Shown here in pieces: positions 1 through 8,939 of a stretch of DNA of 64,000 nt. Source of the stretch: Rhizobium sp. Q54 (GTDB taxonomy: Bacteria; Pseudomonadota; Alphaproteobacteria; SHVZ01); assembly GCA_945871425.1 (NCBI GenBank), contig CAMBVS010000006.1, positions 23,721-87,720 of the forward strand, written 5' to 3'. The notes beneath the pieces were generated by a model. It did not search any database, was not told the DNA's origin, and saw only the letters and a program-made list of their open reading frames with translations. The position numbers and the translations under genes were made by a program. Numbering within the stretch: the stretch's first letter is position 1; each line of letters begins with the position of its first letter.

Positions 1-1531
1 CGATCGGCGGGAACCACTGTCCGTAGGTGTACCAAGTGCCGTGCTCGTAGAGCTTGCGGTGAACGGTCTCGAGCAGCTCGCGCTGCTTTTTGGTATCGAT
101 CTCCCGCGTCCAGGCGTCGCGCAGCCGCTCGATCTCGGCGTCGCAGGGCCAGCCGAACCACGCCTTGTCGCAGGCGGTCGAGGCCGGGTTGGTGAAGGGG
201 TCGCCGCCGGAGACGCCGGCGCCGGAGGTGAAGAAGATGTTCCAGCCGCCTTCGGCCGGCGGCTTGCGCACGGCGCGGCGGGTGAGGACCGAATTCCAAT
301 CGGTCGGCTGCACGTCGACTTTGACCCCGATGCGCTTCAAGGAGTCGGCGAGCACCAGCGAGGCGGCGCTGAAGATCGGAAAATCGGTCGCCTGCAGGAT
401 GACGATCGGCTCGCCCTTGTATCCGGCCTCCTCGAACAGCTTCTTGGCCTTGGCGTCGCGTTCGGCGCGGGTGCCGGTGGTGTAGGGCTCGGATCCCACG
501 AGCGTGTCGTTGGGCGAACCGCAGACGAAAAGCGACCAGCAGACCTTCCAGTCGTTGGGATCGCTGGAGATCGAGGCGCGGAGATAGTCCTCCTGCTCCA
601 GGAGATAGCCCAGCGCCTGGCGCGCCTTGACGTTGTTGAACGGCGGATACAGGTGGTTGGGCCGGAGCGTGCCGACGTTGCCGAGCGGATCGCCGCGTTG
701 GATGGTGACGCCGGCATTGCGCTTGAGCAGCGGGATCATGTCGTGGGTCGGCGTCTCCACCATGTCGACCTCGTTGGCGATCAGCGCATTGGCCGCGGTC
801 GAGGGGTCGGGGATGTAGAGCCATTCGACGCGATCGACGTTGACGATCTTGTTGCCGGCCGACCAGTCCGACGGCTCGGGCCGCGAGACGTATTTCGCGT
901 TCTTCCGCAGCACGATCTTCGATCCGGGGACCCATTCCTTCGGGTCGTAGGTGAAGGGACCGGAGCCGATATGCTCGGGCACCTGCGTACCGGCATCGGT
1001 CTTCGCCATCCGCTCGGTCATGATCGCCGGGATCAACCCGCCGATGCGTCCGAGCGAGGAGATCACCAGGCCGTAGGGTTCCTTCAGGATCAGGGTGAAG
1101 CTGCGGTCGTCGATCGCCTCCAGCTTGGCGACCGACTGGAACAGCCTCTGCCCCATGATATCGCGCTTGCCCCAGCGCTCCAGCGACGGGATCACGTCCT
1201 TGGACGTCACCGGCGTGCCGTCATGGAAGGTGAGGCGGGGGCGCATGGTGAATCGGTAGGTGAGGCCGTCCGGAGACACGGACCAGGTCTCGGCCATCTG
1301 CGGCTGGACCTCGAGCTTGCCGTCGCGGGCGAACAGCGTGTCGTAGATCATCGAGCCGAAGACCTGGGTCACCGTGCCGGTGGTCCAGATCGGGTCGAGG
1401 ACGCGGAGGTCGCCCTGGGGCACGTAGCGGATGACCGTCCCGCCGGCGGTCTGCGCCACGGCCGCCGGGGCGGCACCGAGGGCGGAGGAGAGCAGCAGCG
1501 CCGTGGCGATCAATCGAAGGGTGTTGCGCAT
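1..1531 (-). CDS. ABC transporter substrate-binding protein, family 5 (peptide/opine type), 3' end outside window
   Basis: Periplasmic solute-binding protein of the DppA/OppA-like SBP_bac_5 family, which delivers peptides, opines or similar solutes to an ABC permease. The start is ATG at 1531 and is followed by a clear Sec signal peptide (MRNTLRLIATALLLSSALG, cleavage near AVAQ). After it come the typical elements of the family: LDPIWTTGTVT, the FHDGTPVTSKDV segment near residue 105, and a C-terminal part that accepts long stretches around NPNDWKVCW. About 510 residues are in the window and the frame is still open at position 1, so perhaps 10-30 residues are missing. No permease or ATPase gene is visible here; they may lie to the left. 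The substrate cannot be told from sequence. Confidence 0.9.
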   Translation of the reverse strand, partial: MRNTLRLIATALLLSSALGAAPAAVAQTAGGTVIRYVPQGDLRVLDPIWTTGTVTQVFGSMIYDTLFARDGKLEVQPQMAETWSVSPDGLTYRFTMRPRLTFHDGTPVTSKDVIPSLERWGKRDIMGQRLFQSVAKLEAIDDRSFTLILKEPYGLVISSLGRIGGLIPAIMTERMAKTDAGTQVPEHIGSGPFTYDPKEWVPGSKIVLRKNAKYVSRPEPSDWSAGNKIVNVDRVEWLYIPDPSTAANALIANEVDMVETPTHDMIPLLKRNAGVTIQRGDPLGNVGTLRPNHLYPPFNNVKARQALGYLLEQEDYLRASISSDPNDWKVCWSLFVCGSPNDTLVGSEPYTTGTRAERDAKAKKLFEEAGYKGEPIVILQATDFPIFSAASLVLADSLKRIGVKVDVQPTDWNSVLTRRAVRKPPAEGGWNIFFTSGAGVSGGDPFTNPASTACDKAWFGWPCDAEIERLRDAWTREIDTKKQRELLETVHRKLYEHGTWYTYGQWFPPI

Positions 1532-1786
1532 CGGAAATCCTCGTTCAGGTCGGCGGGGTGGAATTCCAGTCGGGCGTGTTTCTTCGACGACACGCTAGCA
1601 CCGGGACGGGCCGGCGGTAAGACGTGAGGTCGGGATCGGCTACGAGCCGGCCGGGCGGCGTTCCGGTCGGCGGTCCGGGTCAGGGGGCGGTCGTGGCCTT
1701 CCCGGGAATTGGCTCTGGCCTGGTGTACCGCCGGCGTCGCGTCAACGCTCGGGCTTTAACACCTGCCTTCGGCCGCTATGGATCGC

Positions 1787-2575
1787 TTATCGCCACAGCG
1801 CGCCCTTGCTCGCTTTCACGCGCGTGCGCGCGCGCTTGTCCAGCGCGCTGAAGAATTGGATGCCGGCCTTCTCTTCGATCTCGTTGACGGTGACCAGATA
1901 GGAACTGTCGAGCTTGGCTTTCGGGTAGGGCTTGTTGTCGAAGTAGAACGCCAGCGCGCGCTGCGCTGCCGGGTCGTAGACTATCTTGAAGAATCCCTCG
2001 GGGACCGCGACCTTGTTGTCGCCGATGGTCTTCGGCTTGGCGCCGTAGATCGGACCGGAGACAACGACCAGCCGCTCGCGGCTGATGGCCCAGTCGCGCA
2101 CCCGCGCTTCCAGCTGCGCCCAGATGCCGCGATTCATGCTGGGGCCGTACTGCGGAGCGATATTCGACAGGTAGAACGACTCTGCCATCGCCTCTTCGAG
2201 CCAGGTGTTGTCGGCGGCCGGCGACATGTGCCCCCGATCGAAGCCGCTTTTGGCGTAGTCGCCGGTGACGGCGCTCTTGTTGGCCCGGGCGACGTCGGGA
2301 TCCGGGACGAAGGGCCGGTTGTCGCGCGTCACGTTCTTGGCGAAGCGCTCGGGCGTGAGCACCTCGAGCACCCAGGCCGGCGTCCGATGCCCGGTGTGAT
2401 AGGAGACCAGGTATCCGGTCCGGCACAGCACCATGTGGTCGTCGTCGCTCGACCGGGTCTCGGGTTCGCCGGTATCCGCGACCAGCGCCGCGCACTCGCC
2501 GAGTCCGGCGGCGTGGCCGCCGGGGCCGAAGAGGAGGAAAAAGAGAAGGAGGAAGACGAGGATCCGTGACGGCAT
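1787..2575 (-). CDS. Secreted DNA/RNA non-specific endonuclease (NUC1 family)
   Basis: Predicted sugar-non-specific nuclease that cleaves DNA and RNA in the periplasm or outside the cell. The 262-residue product starts with a hydrophobic signal peptide (MPSRILVFLLLFFLLFGPGG, then HAAG). The NUC1 catalytic motif DRGHMSPAADN sits near residue 135, with the general-base His in DRGH. A downstream NIAPQ...NRGIW segment carries the metal-binding Asn region of the family. ATG at 2575 was chosen over upstream in-frame starts because it opens directly on the signal peptide and has a GGAGAG ribosome-binding site. It is the last gene of a three-gene run and begins 11 nt after the preceding gene's stop, so it is probably co-transcribed with the two small membrane proteins upstream. 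No inhibitor gene of the NuiA type is recognised nearby. Confidence 0.88.
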   Translation of the reverse strand: MPSRILVFLLLFFLLFGPGGHAAGLGECAALVADTGEPETRSSDDDHMVLCRTGYLVSYHTGHRTPAWVLEVLTPERFAKNVTRDNRPFVPDPDVARANKSAVTGDYAKSGFDRGHMSPAADNTWLEEAMAESFYLSNIAPQYGPSMNRGIWAQLEARVRDWAISRERLVVVSGPIYGAKPKTIGDNKVAVPEGFFKIVYDPAAQRALAFYFDNKPYPKAKLDSSYLVTVNEIEEKAGIQFFSALDKRARTRVKASKGALWR

Positions 2576-2586
2576 GGCGCTCTCCG

Positions 2587-2922
2587 CTACTTGGGAAGCC
2601 CCTTGGAGATGAGAAAGCTGCCGCCGCTGATGCCGAGCAATCCGAGGACACCGTTGGGAATCTCGACGAAGGTGCCGGCCTCGAGCGAGAGCACCACGAA
2701 CAATCCGCCGATCAGGAAGGTGAACAGAAGCAGCTGGAACCGCGAGATGCTGGCCTTGCCCGGAACCGGCGGCATGCCCGGCATTGCGCCGGCGGGCGGC
2801 GACTCGCACAGCATGTCGGATAGATCGACCTTGGTCAGCTTCTGCAAGACGATGACGGCAAACGCCGTGAACACCGCGAGCATCACCGCATAGCTCGCCA
2901 GCGAATAGATTTGGGGCTGCAT
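2587..2922 (-). CDS. Small membrane protein, paralogous to the next upstream gene
   Basis: A 111-residue protein of unknown function with two strongly hydrophobic segments (about residues 7-27 and 63-82) and a third, weaker Gly-rich one at the C terminus (GVLGLLGISGGSFLISKG). The middle is a Pro/Met-rich linker with one Cys. The motif SRFQLLLFTFLIGG followed by P...LLGISGG...SK resembles a membrane module found in many uncharacterised bacterial proteins. Its N-terminal helix, R-x-Q-L-L and G-x-S-x-x-x-L-x-S-K elements also match the neighbouring 109-residue protein, so the two look like a duplicated pair. A GGGAGGAC ribosome-binding site lies inside the end of the upstream gene, with a 1-nt gap between stop and start. 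Co-transcription with the nuclease gene is very likely; the role is unknown. Confidence 0.8.
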   Translation of the reverse strand: MQPQIYSLASYAVMLAVFTAFAVIVLQKLTKVDLSDMLCESPPAGAMPGMPPVPGKASISRFQLLLFTFLIGGLFVVLSLEAGTFVEIPNGVLGLLGISGGSFLISKGLPK

Positions 2923-2923
2923 G

Positions 2924-3253
2924 TCATGTCCTCCCGGTCAAGGTTCTGCCGATTTTGGAAACGAGGTACAGCGCGTTGCTGCCGCCGAGAGCGGCCACCA
3001 GCCATGTCGATGGCTCGGGCAAGCGGGCTTCCGCGCGGACGGTCTGGAACTGGCTGAGGGTGTCGAAGCCGTAGGCGGCCATGGCAAACAGGCTGGCGAT
3101 CAGAAGCTGAACGCGCTCTGGCGACGGGGCGCCGTTGCGATCGCTGGAGAGCATCCCGGACGTGCGGATCTCGCCGCGCAGGAGGCGCATGAAGACCATG
3201 GCGAACAGCACGCCATACACCGCATAGATCGTGGCGGTGACGTACCACCTCAT
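2924..3253 (-). CDS. Small membrane protein, first gene of the nuclease operon
   Basis: A 109-residue membrane protein of unknown function. Predicted topology is an N-terminal helix (residues 5-24), a polar stretch containing SGMLSSDRNGAPSPER, a second helix (VQLLIASLFAMAAYGFD) and a C-terminal hydrophobic segment (STWLVAALGGSNALYLVSK). The R-V-Q-L-L start of the second helix and the G-G-S-x-x-x-Y-L-V-S-K ending match the downstream 111-residue protein position by position, which marks them as paralogues. It opens the operon that ends with the secreted nuclease. The 245 nt upstream (3254-3498) hold no convincing gene and should contain the operon promoter. No function can be assigned. Confidence 0.78.
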   Translation of the reverse strand: MRWYVTATIYAVYGVLFAMVFMRLLRGEIRTSGMLSSDRNGAPSPERVQLLIASLFAMAAYGFDTLSQFQTVRAEARLPEPSTWLVAALGGSNALYLVSKIGRTLTGRT

Positions 3254-3498
3254 GGCGGGTCCACGACGTCGGCCTCGCCCGCGCCGAGAGGCGGCTCGCA
3301 GCTATGTTCGGTTTCGGCACCGGCGGAGAGCGCAGGCGATCGCGCGGGGCCGGAAGCGGCCGCCGCCGGATACGTCGCGGGTCGAGATACCGAAGGCGCT
3401 CGCATGGCCGTCCCCCAACAGCCCGACCGCAGAAATACAACCTTGTGCGACTACAGGCAAGTCGAATCGCAACCGGGGACGTGACGCGAGTCCGCAGC

Positions 3499-4551
3499 CT
3501 ACGCCGGCAGCGTCAGCCGGTAGAACCGGGCGGCGGTGCCCGAGAACAGGTCCGTGGTCTCGGCGGCGCCGGCGCCCCTCGCCAGTTTCTTGCAGGCGTT
3601 CCAGAATACCGGGTAGCTGTAGGAGCCCTTGTCGACCGGGAAGTTGCTCTCGAACATGCAGCGGCTGGCGCCGAAGGCTTCGATGCAGGTCTCGACATAG
3701 GGCCGCCACGCCGCCGCCAGCTCGTCGGAGGAGGGCGGCTCGGCCTTGCCCTCGAAGCCGAAGCCGTTGAGCCGCATGCCGAGTCCGCCCAGCTTCGCAT
3801 GGACGTTCGGGCACTTGGCGAGGTTGCGGATCGCGGTCGACCAGGTCTCGAAGATCTCGTCGCGGCGGCCGGCATAGGGACCAAGGCCGAGCGGGCCGCC
3901 GGCGTGGTTGATCACGATCTGCGTCGCGGGAAAGGCGCGGGCGAGGCCGGTGAGATCGTCGATCTGTGGATGGTAGAGCCAGGCATCGAAGCTGAGCCCC
4001 ATCGTCTCCAGCACCGAGAAGCCCTCGCGGAAGCTGCGCGTTCCCATCAGGCCTTGCGGCATCTCGAAGGCGGGGTTGCGCAGGCCGGGGAAGTCGTCCC
4101 AGGCGGAGATGTGGCGGATGCCGCGGAAGCGATCGGTGATGCGCGCATGTGCCTCCAGCACGCGGCGGACCCCGGCGCCGAGGCGGAGGTCGGCATAGCC
4201 GACGATGCCCTCGCAGATCCGGGTCTTGCCGTAGGTGCCGCTGGCGCTCATCGCGGCGACGCCGTTGACGAATTCGGTCTCGCCCACCGGACGCAGCTCC
4301 TCCGGCCCGTCGGCGCGATGCATGGAGCGGGCCTGGAGATAGACGGTGGAGACGATGTTGTGGCCGCTGTTCAGGTCTTCCAGCAGCTCCGGCAGCAGAT
4401 AGCGCCAGCCCGGCCGGTCCCAAAGATGGTGGTGGGGATCGACGATCGGCAGCCCAGGCTCGAGGATCTCCTCCTTCCGGCGGTCCAGCCATTCCTGGCG
4501 GACCGCGAGGTAGGGGGCAAGGGCGGCGGGCGGTTTGGCGGCGGCGGTCAA
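3499..4551 (-). CDS. Amidohydrolase family protein (PF04909, lactonase/decarboxylase-like)
   Basis: TIM-barrel metal-dependent hydrolase of the amidohydrolase-2 family, 350 residues, the usual full length. The first-strand metal motif is VDPHHHLWDRPG near residue 37 (HxH with an extra His). Further family marks are the RGIRHISAWDD segment (barrel His), VINHAGGPLG near residue 215 and MFESNFPVDKGS near residue 300, which provides the late Asp/Asn region. The closest described relatives are 2-pyrone-4,6-dicarboxylate lactonase-like and L-fuconolactonase-like enzymes, so a lactone or aromatic breakdown product is a reasonable substrate guess. It is transcribed towards the nuclease operon but separated from it by 245 nt. 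The SDR gene begins 48 nt upstream, so SDR and hydrolase may form one catabolic pair. Confidence 0.85.
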   Translation of the reverse strand: MTAAAKPPAALAPYLAVRQEWLDRRKEEILEPGLPIVDPHHHLWDRPGWRYLLPELLEDLNSGHNIVSTVYLQARSMHRADGPEELRPVGETEFVNGVAAMSASGTYGKTRICEGIVGYADLRLGAGVRRVLEAHARITDRFRGIRHISAWDDFPGLRNPAFEMPQGLMGTRSFREGFSVLETMGLSFDAWLYHPQIDDLTGLARAFPATQIVINHAGGPLGLGPYAGRRDEIFETWSTAIRNLAKCPNVHAKLGGLGMRLNGFGFEGKAEPPSSDELAAAWRPYVETCIEAFGASRCMFESNFPVDKGSYSYPVFWNACKKLARGAGAAETTDLFSGTAARFYRLTLPA

Positions 4552-4599
4552 GGCAGTCCTCCCGGGATTTCGGGGGATGCTAGTGCAGATCGCGCGCGA

Positions 4600-5304
4600 T
4601 TACTTCTGCGCCTTCACCCACTCGCCATGCCGCTGGCAGGAGGCCTCGGCGAGGTCGACGAAGACGCCGGCGATCGCCTCCGGCGGGGTCACCGTGGCCG
4701 GGTCCTCACCGGGGAAGGCGCCGGCCCGCATCTGCGTGCGGACGGCGCCGGGGGAGAGGAGGTTGGCCTTGATGTTGGTTTTCTCGATCTCCTTGCACCA
4801 CGTGTAAACGAGCGCCTCCATGCCGGCCTTGGTCGCGGTATAGGCGCCGAAATAGGCCGGGATCATCTTGGTGACGCCCGAGGTCACGAAGACGGCGCGG
4901 CCGGCCGGGGAAACCTTCAGCAAGGGCTCCATCGAGCGGATCAGCCGCCAGCCCGCCGTCATGTTGAGGACGACCGACTCCTCCCACGCCTTGGGCGCGA
5001 GCTGGGAGACCGGTCCCAGCGGAGCGGCGACGGCAGCATTGGCGACCAGCACGTCCAGACGTTTGAAGCGGTCGAAGATCGCCTGGCCCAGCTCCTCGAT
5101 GCCGTTGGGCTTGGCGAGGTCGAGCGGCACCAGGGTCGCCGTACCGCCGGCCTTCTTGATCGCGTCGTCCAGCTCTTCGAGCCCGCCGACGGTGCGGGCG
5201 GTCGCCACCACATGGGCGCCCTCCCGGGCGAAGCGTTCGGCGACGGCGCGGCCGATGCCGCGGGACGCACCGGTGACGAGCGCGATCCGGTCTTTCAGGC
5301 GCAT
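4600..5304 (-). CDS. Short-chain dehydrogenase/reductase (classical SDR)
   Basis: A 234-residue NAD(P)-dependent oxidoreductase. The nucleotide-binding TGASRGIG is at residues 11-18, the NAA motif is NAAVAAPLG near residue 88, and the catalytic Ser (VTSG) and YTATK (Tyr/Lys) are all present near residues 140-160. The C-terminal LSPGAVRTQM substrate lid is intact. In many alphaproteobacteria an SDR gene of this type follows purF, as here, with a 70-nt gap. Its physiological substrate is not known from that context. A run of nine G (5335-5343) lies about 30 nt upstream of the start. The ribosome-binding site before the ATG is weak. Confidence 0.88.
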   Translation of the reverse strand: MRLKDRIALVTGASRGIGRAVAERFAREGAHVVATARTVGGLEELDDAIKKAGGTATLVPLDLAKPNGIEELGQAIFDRFKRLDVLVANAAVAAPLGPVSQLAPKAWEESVVLNMTAGWRLIRSMEPLLKVSPAGRAVFVTSGVTKMIPAYFGAYTATKAGMEALVYTWCKEIEKTNIKANLLSPGAVRTQMRAGAFPGEDPATVTPPEAIAGVFVDLAEASCQRHGEWVKAQK

Positions 5305-5374
5305 GGGGACTTACTCGTTAGGAGGAGAGGGCGAGGGGGGGGGTGCGTGAGGCACGAACGACGGGGGAGCGGCG

Positions 5375-6832
5375 CTAGACGGTCTCGGTCAGGAGCGAGA
5401 GCTGGCGGGTCTGGCCGCCCTCGAGCTGGTCGACCAGCGGGATCGGGTAGTCGCCGGTGAAGCAGGCGTCGCAATAGGCCGGGTTCCTGGCGTCGCGGCC
5501 TTTCATGCCGACGGCGCGGTAGAGGCCGTCGAGCGAGACGAAGGCGAGCGTATCGGCGCCGATATGCTCGGCCATCGCCTTCACGTCCATCTGCGCGGCC
5601 AGCAGCTTGGACCGCTCCGGCGTGTCGACGCCGTAGAAGCAGGAATGCGTGGTCGGCGGGCTGGCGATGCGGAAATGCACCTCCTTGGCGCCGGCGGCGC
5701 GGACCATCTGGATGATCTTCATCGAGGTGGTGCCGCGGACGATCGAGTCGTCGACCAGGATGACGCGCTTGCCCGCGATCTGGGCACGGGCGGCATTGTG
5801 CTTCAGCTTCACGCCGAGGTGGCGGATGTGGTCGGTCGGCTCGATGAAGGTGCGGCCGACATAGTGGTTCCTGATGATGCCGAGCTCGAAGGGGATGCGG
5901 CTCTCGGCGGCATAGCCGATCGCCGCCGGCACGCCCGAGTCAGGCACCGGGATGACGAGGTCGGCATCGACGTGGCTCTCACGCGCCAGCTCGGCGCCGA
6001 TGCGCTTTCGCGCCTCGTAGACGCTCAGGCCCTCGACGACGCTGTCGGGGCGGGAGAAGTAGATGTATTCGAAGATGCAGAAGCGCTTGTCCTTTTCGCG
6101 GAACGGGTGGTGGCTGTGCACCCCCGCCTCGTCGATCAGGACGACCTCGCCGGCCTCGATGTCGCGCACGAAGTCGGCGCCGATGATGTCGAGGCCGCAG
6201 GTCTCCGACGCCAGGATGTAGGCGTCGCCGATCCTGCCCAGCACCAGCGGGCGGACGCCGTGCGGATCGCGGACGCCGATGAGGCCGGTCGGCGACAGCG
6301 CCACCAGCGAGTAGGCGCCTTCGACCTGGCGGAGCGCGCCGACCAGGCGCTCGACCACGCTGACGCCGCGGCCGATCGCCATCAGGTGGATGATGACCTC
6401 GCTGTCGGTGGTCGACTGGAACAGGCAGCCGCGGCGGACCAGGTCCTTCCGCACTTCCATGGCGTTGGTGAGATTGCCGTTGTGGCCGACGGCGAAGCCG
6501 CCCGATTCGAACTCGGCGAACAGCGGCTGGGAGTTGCGCGCGATGGTGGCGCCGGTGGTGGCGTAGCGGTTGTGGCCGATGGCCGCATAGCCCTTCAGCT
6601 GCTGGATCACGCGGGGATCGCCGAAATTGTCGCCGACGTGACCCAGGCCGCGGTGTGCGCTGAACTGCTGGCCGTCGAAGGCGACGATGCCGGTCGCCTC
6701 CTGGCCGCGGTGCTGCTGGGCATGAAGGCCGAGCGCGGTGTGCGCGGCGGCGTCGGGGGTGCCGAAGATGCCGAAGAGGGCGCACTCCTCGTGCAGCTTG
6801 TCGTCGTCGAAGGGATGGGTGCTGAGGCTCAT
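5375..6832 (-). CDS. purF: Amidophosphoribosyltransferase, iron-sulfur type
   Basis: First committed enzyme of purine synthesis: PRPP plus glutamine gives 5-phosphoribosylamine. It has 485 residues. The N-terminal nucleophile Cys17 (EECALFGIFG) follows a 16-residue propeptide that should be cleaved. The class-II glutamine amidotransferase domain carries the NRYATTG and GHNGNLTN motifs, and the PRTase domain carries the PRPP loop VILVDDSIVRGTTS. Cysteines in RFCIFEYIYF, HSCFYG and CDACF match the 4Fe-4S ligands of the Bacillus-type enzyme. It lies 10 nt downstream of cvpA, the classical purF partner, and at the distal end of the dnaB-alr-mla-radA-cvpA run. Confidence 0.97.
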   Translation of the reverse strand: MSLSTHPFDDDKLHEECALFGIFGTPDAAAHTALGLHAQQHRGQEATGIVAFDGQQFSAHRGLGHVGDNFGDPRVIQQLKGYAAIGHNRYATTGATIARNSQPLFAEFESGGFAVGHNGNLTNAMEVRKDLVRRGCLFQSTTDSEVIIHLMAIGRGVSVVERLVGALRQVEGAYSLVALSPTGLIGVRDPHGVRPLVLGRIGDAYILASETCGLDIIGADFVRDIEAGEVVLIDEAGVHSHHPFREKDKRFCIFEYIYFSRPDSVVEGLSVYEARKRIGAELARESHVDADLVIPVPDSGVPAAIGYAAESRIPFELGIIRNHYVGRTFIEPTDHIRHLGVKLKHNAARAQIAGKRVILVDDSIVRGTTSMKIIQMVRAAGAKEVHFRIASPPTTHSCFYGVDTPERSKLLAAQMDVKAMAEHIGADTLAFVSLDGLYRAVGMKGRDARNPAYCDACFTGDYPIPLVDQLEGGQTRQLSLLTETV

Positions 6833-6842
6833 CGGCGGGCCT

Positions 6843-7529
6843 TTACTGGGTGGTCCGGATCAGGCCGTCGAGATCGCGACGTTGCTCGGCATTATAGCCG
6901 GGGCGCGCTTCTTGGGCAGCGGGATTCGCCTGCGGCTGAGGGTTGGTCAGCCGCTCGTAGCTCCGTTTCAGCTCCATCGCCTGCTCCGCCTTGCGCTTGG
7001 CCTCGTCGGCAGCGGCGCGGGACGGCGATGTGGCCTCGCGAGGCAGCAGGTTCAAGAGCCACTGGGCCCCCATCTCGATCGCCGGCAGGGAGCGGGCGCT
7101 CGATATCCAGTCTGGGCGCTGGTCCTTGGGCACCGCCCAGTTCACGACCAGGAGGGCGAGGCAGACGACGACCGCGCCGCGGGCGAGGCCGAAGAGGAAT
7201 CCCAGCGAGCGGTCGAGGGCGGACAGCGCGCTCGCCTGGACCCGGCGCGAGATCGGCCCGGAGATGATGCTCAGCACGATCAAGGCGGCGATGAACAGCA
7301 CCGCGGCGGCCGTGACGTCGGCGATCATCTCGACGGTGATGAACTGGCGCGCGATCGGGCGGGCGTATTTGAAGCCGTAGAGGGCGGCGAAGGCGGCACC
7401 GATCCAGGTGCCGATCGCCAGCGCCTCGCGGACGAAGCCGCGGAAGAAGGCGAAGAGTCCGGACAGCAGGATGACGCCGACGACCAGGCCGTCGGTGAAG
7501 GTGAAGGCAACGCCGGTCATGCCGCTCAT
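6843..7529 (-). CDS. cvpA: CvpA family membrane protein
   Basis: Inner-membrane protein of the CvpA (colicin V production) family, 228 residues. The N-terminal two-thirds have about four hydrophobic helices (residues 11-30, 37-55, 70-92, 112-130), with the family sequence FRGFVREAL after the first helix. The C-terminal 70 residues are charged and Gln/Ala-rich, probably cytoplasmic, as in many alphaproteobacterial members. The start at 7529 was chosen because its ATG overlaps the radA stop (ATGA, 7526-7529), which suggests translational coupling. purF follows after 10 nt. The biochemical function of CvpA is still unsettled. Confidence 0.92.
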   Translation of the reverse strand: MSGMTGVAFTFTDGLVVGVILLSGLFAFFRGFVREALAIGTWIGAAFAALYGFKYARPIARQFITVEMIADVTAAAVLFIAALIVLSIISGPISRRVQASALSALDRSLGFLFGLARGAVVVCLALLVVNWAVPKDQRPDWISSARSLPAIEMGAQWLLNLLPREATSPSRAAADEAKRKAEQAMELKRSYERLTNPQPQANPAAQEARPGYNAEQRRDLDGLIRTTQ

Positions 7530-8914
7530 GCGTGTCTCCGGCGGAGCGTCGACTCGCCATCGAGGCGGGTCACCAGCTCGGCCAGCTGGTCGATCTCGAC
7601 GAGCTCGAGCGGGGCCTCGCCGGTCCCCTGCTTTCGCCGCCGGCGCGGCAGGAAGGCCCTGGAGAAGCCCAGCTTCGCCGCCTCCTTGAGGCGGGCGTCG
7701 GACTGTCCGACCTGCCTGATCTCGCCGGCGAGCCCGATCTCGCCGAAGACCACGGTGTCCGGCGGAACCGGGGTCTGCGTCAAGGACGAGATGAGGGCGG
7801 CGGCGCAGGCGAGGTCGGCCGCCGGCTCGTTGATCTTGAGGCCGCCGGCGACGTTCAGGTAGACGTCGGTGCCGGCGAGGCTGACCCCGCAGCGCGCTTC
7901 CAGCACCGCCATGACCATGGCGAGCCGTCCGGTATCCCAGCCGACCACGGCCCGCCTCGGGGTCGAGAAGGTTGACGGCGCGACCAGCGCCTGGACCTCG
8001 ACCAGCACCGGGCGGGTGCCTTCCATGCCGGCCAGCACGGCCGCGCCGGAGACGTCGCCCCGGCGCTCGGCCAGGAACAGGGCCGACGGGTTGGAGACCT
8101 CCGAAAGGCCGCGCTCGGTCATCTCGAAGACGCCGATCTCGTCGGTCGGCCCGAATCGGTTCTTGACCGCGCGGAGGATGCGGAAGTGATGCCCGCGCTC
8201 GCCCTCGAAGTAGAGGACGGTGTCGACCATGTGCTCGAGCACCCGGGGGCCGGCGATGGCGCCCTCCTTGGTGACATGGCCGACCAGGAAGAGGGCGAAG
8301 CCCCGCCGCTTGGCGAGCCGGATCAGCTCCTGGGCCGAGGCGCGGACCTGGGCGACGGTGCCCGGCGCCGAATCCAGGGTGTCGACATACATGGTCTGGA
8401 TCGAGTCGATCACCACCACGTCCGGCCGGTCGGCATGGTCCAGGCTCGCCAGGATGTCGCGGACCGAGGTTGCGGCGGCCAGCGCCACCTTGGCGCCCTC
8501 GACCTTGAGCCGCCTGGCGCGGAGCCGCACCTGGTCGATCGACTCCTCGCCGGAGATGTAGATGGTCGACCCCCGCACCGAGAGCTTCGCCACCACCTGC
8601 AGCAGCAGCGTCGACTTGCCGATCCCGGGGTCGCCGCCGATCAGGATCGCCGAGCCCGGCACCAGGCCGCCGCCGCAGACCCGGTCGAACTCGGCGATGC
8701 CGGTGACCGAGCGCTCGACCTCGGTCGAGGGGCCGGCGAGCTCGAAGACCTCGATCTTCCGCCCGCCCTTGGCCGACTGGCCTTTCGGCGCCAGCGCCTC
8801 CGCCGCCTCTTCGACGATGGTGTTCCAGGCGCCGCAGGACTCGCAACGCCCCGCCCACTTGGCCGTGCTCGCCCCGCAGGACTGGCAGACATAGCGGGTT
8901 TGGGGTTTGGCCAT
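7526..8914 (-). CDS. radA: DNA repair protein RadA (Sms)
   Basis: RecA-related ATPase that promotes branch migration in recombination intermediates, 462 residues. The N terminus has the C4 zinc finger (CQSCGASTAKWAGRCESC). The Walker A motif GGDPGIGKSTLL lies near residue 98, the RadA-specific KNRFG motif (VKNRFGPTDEIG) near residue 253, and the C-terminal third is the Lon-protease-like domain (ALEARCGVSLAGTDVYLNVAGG). It sits in a run with mlaEF upstream and cvpA downstream. A 158-nt gap upstream holds two inverted copies of a GC-rich repeat, so radA may be partly separated from the mla genes. Confidence 0.97.
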   Translation of the reverse strand: MAKPQTRYVCQSCGASTAKWAGRCESCGAWNTIVEEAAEALAPKGQSAKGGRKIEVFELAGPSTEVERSVTGIAEFDRVCGGGLVPGSAILIGGDPGIGKSTLLLQVVAKLSVRGSTIYISGEESIDQVRLRARRLKVEGAKVALAAATSVRDILASLDHADRPDVVVIDSIQTMYVDTLDSAPGTVAQVRASAQELIRLAKRRGFALFLVGHVTKEGAIAGPRVLEHMVDTVLYFEGERGHHFRILRAVKNRFGPTDEIGVFEMTERGLSEVSNPSALFLAERRGDVSGAAVLAGMEGTRPVLVEVQALVAPSTFSTPRRAVVGWDTGRLAMVMAVLEARCGVSLAGTDVYLNVAGGLKINEPAADLACAAALISSLTQTPVPPDTVVFGEIGLAGEIRQVGQSDARLKEAAKLGFSRAFLPRRRRKQGTGEAPLELVEIDQLAELVTRLDGESTLRRRHA

Positions 8915-8939
8915 CGGCGGAGTTCAGCCCTCGTCGTGC

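Noticed and set aside
2883..3440. A 185-codon minus-strand frame across the two small membrane-protein genes
   Set aside because: It runs in another frame through both genes, is Arg/Pro-rich, and has no ribosome-binding site; the two short hydrophobic frames with good sites are preferred.
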